From the NCBI GenBank assembly GCA_023145185.1, contig JAGLEG010000324.1, positions 1-14,312 of the forward strand: 14,312 nt of DNA, written 5' to 3'. Below the pieces are notes generated by a model. It did not search any database, was not told the origin of the DNA, and worked only from the letters and a program-made list of their open reading frames with translations. The DNA comes from Thermoplasmata archaeon. Lineage in GTDB: Archaea > Thermoplasmatota > Penumbrarchaeia > Penumbrarchaeales > Penumbrarchaeaceae. Position numbers and translations under genes: made by a program. This document shows, in pieces, positions 14,173-14,312 of this stretch. Positions within the stretch are counted from its first letter, which is position 1; every line of letters begins with the position of its first letter.

Positions 14173-14177
14173 TTTTT
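14173..14177 (+). terminator. T-rich terminator after tRNA-Arg
   Basis: A run of five T residues, within TTGTTTTTAAG, begins 13 bases after the mature tRNA end. Archaeal polymerase stops at such T-runs. Confidence 0.5.
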
Positions 14178-14196
14178 AAGCTAATATCTGCAGAAA

Positions 14197-14244
14197 TGGG
14201 ACCCCCTGGGATTCGAACCTTGGTCCTGGAAGACCGAGGCTTCC
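14197..14244 (-). pseudogene. tRNA-like 3' fragment, minus strand
   Basis: Read on the minus strand, positions 14,244 to 14,197 give a 5-bp anticodon-type stem GGAAG/CTTCC with a 7-base loop CCTCGGT. A 5-base spacer follows, then a T-loop TTCGAAT and an acceptor-like end GGGTCCC plus A. Spacing is that of a tRNA, but position 33 is C instead of T, two pairs of the T-stem do not match, and I cannot find a fitting D-arm or 5' acceptor half (GGGACCC or close) nearby. A decayed tRNA, a tRNA with an unusual intron whose 5' part lies past the window edge, or an assembly chimera are all possible. Confidence 0.4.
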
Positions 14245-14294
14245 TTGGCCGAGGGCTTACAGGCGCGCATAATTCCGGAGGAATTACTGCTGCG

Positions 14295-14312
14295 TCGAAT
14301 CCCAGCCGGGGC
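14295..14312 (+). repeat. 18-base direct repeat, copy 2, tRNA-Arg 3' end copy at the window edge
   Basis: This is an exact copy of 14142-14159. It is not part of a second tRNA, because the bases before it (ACTGCTGCG) cannot form the 5' side of a T-stem. The copy runs to the last base of the window, so its true length is unknown. A 6-bp hairpin (AATTCC/GGAATT, about 14,271-14,285) lies just upstream. It fits an attachment-site remnant or an artefact of a contig ending in a repeat. Confidence 0.6.

Overview
The window reads as archaeal chromosome, most likely from an uncultured euryarchaeon; a Thermoplasmatota-type lineage is my guess, not a demonstration. The evidence is a 71-residue Sm/LSm protein, TATA-box promoters about 25 bases ahead of several genes (two of them apparently leaderless), Shine-Dalgarno sites matching GGAGGTGAT inside operons, a tRNA-Arg(GCG) without an encoded CCA, and a DUF92 membrane protein. 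All the usable space is coding, mostly on the minus strand.

Region 1 (about 60-9,511, minus strand) is one five-gene operon, read from right to left. A 1,291-residue secreted, single-pass surface protein (calcium-binding-type repeats, several Ig-like domains, a membrane anchor and a cytoplasmic DUF4129-like domain) is followed by a 700-residue DUF4350-like membrane protein with similar acidic DxDxDG repeats, a MoxR-family AAA+ ATPase, a DUF58 protein and an eight-helix membrane protein. Gaps are 9 to 52 bases. The operon ends in a hairpin plus T-run that overlaps the last stop codon. MoxR, DUF58 and DUF4129 are a recurring genomic partnership; in bacteria the DUF4129 domain is often fused to a transglutaminase (TgpA type). 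Here no transglutaminase is visible and the outer part is an Ig/calcium-repeat array. The likely role is MoxR-driven assembly or control of a calcium-dependent cell-surface complex (inference).

Region 2 (9,512-12,271, minus strand) holds a 285-base promoter/leader region, a bacterial-type cofactor-independent phosphoglycerate mutase (gpmI) and a DUF92 membrane protein, each with its own promoter.

Region 3 (12,272-13,325) has divergent promoters feeding the DUF92 gene (minus) and a plus-strand pair: a protein with ten CxxC motifs (DnaJ-like zinc finger plus zinc ribbons) and the LSm protein, which has its own TATA box. LSm converges with, and overlaps by 7 bases, a minus-strand SGNH/GDSL-type hydrolase whose conserved blocks are in a permuted order.

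Region 4 (13,985-14,312) has a promoter, tRNA-Arg(GCG), a T-rich terminator, a broken tRNA-like fragment on the minus strand, and at the very edge an 18-base exact copy of the tRNA-Arg 3' end. That could be an attachment-site scar or a contig-end artefact.

The best candidates for something undescribed are the calcium-repeat MoxR/DUF58/DUF4129 surface operon and the permuted SGNH hydrolase.
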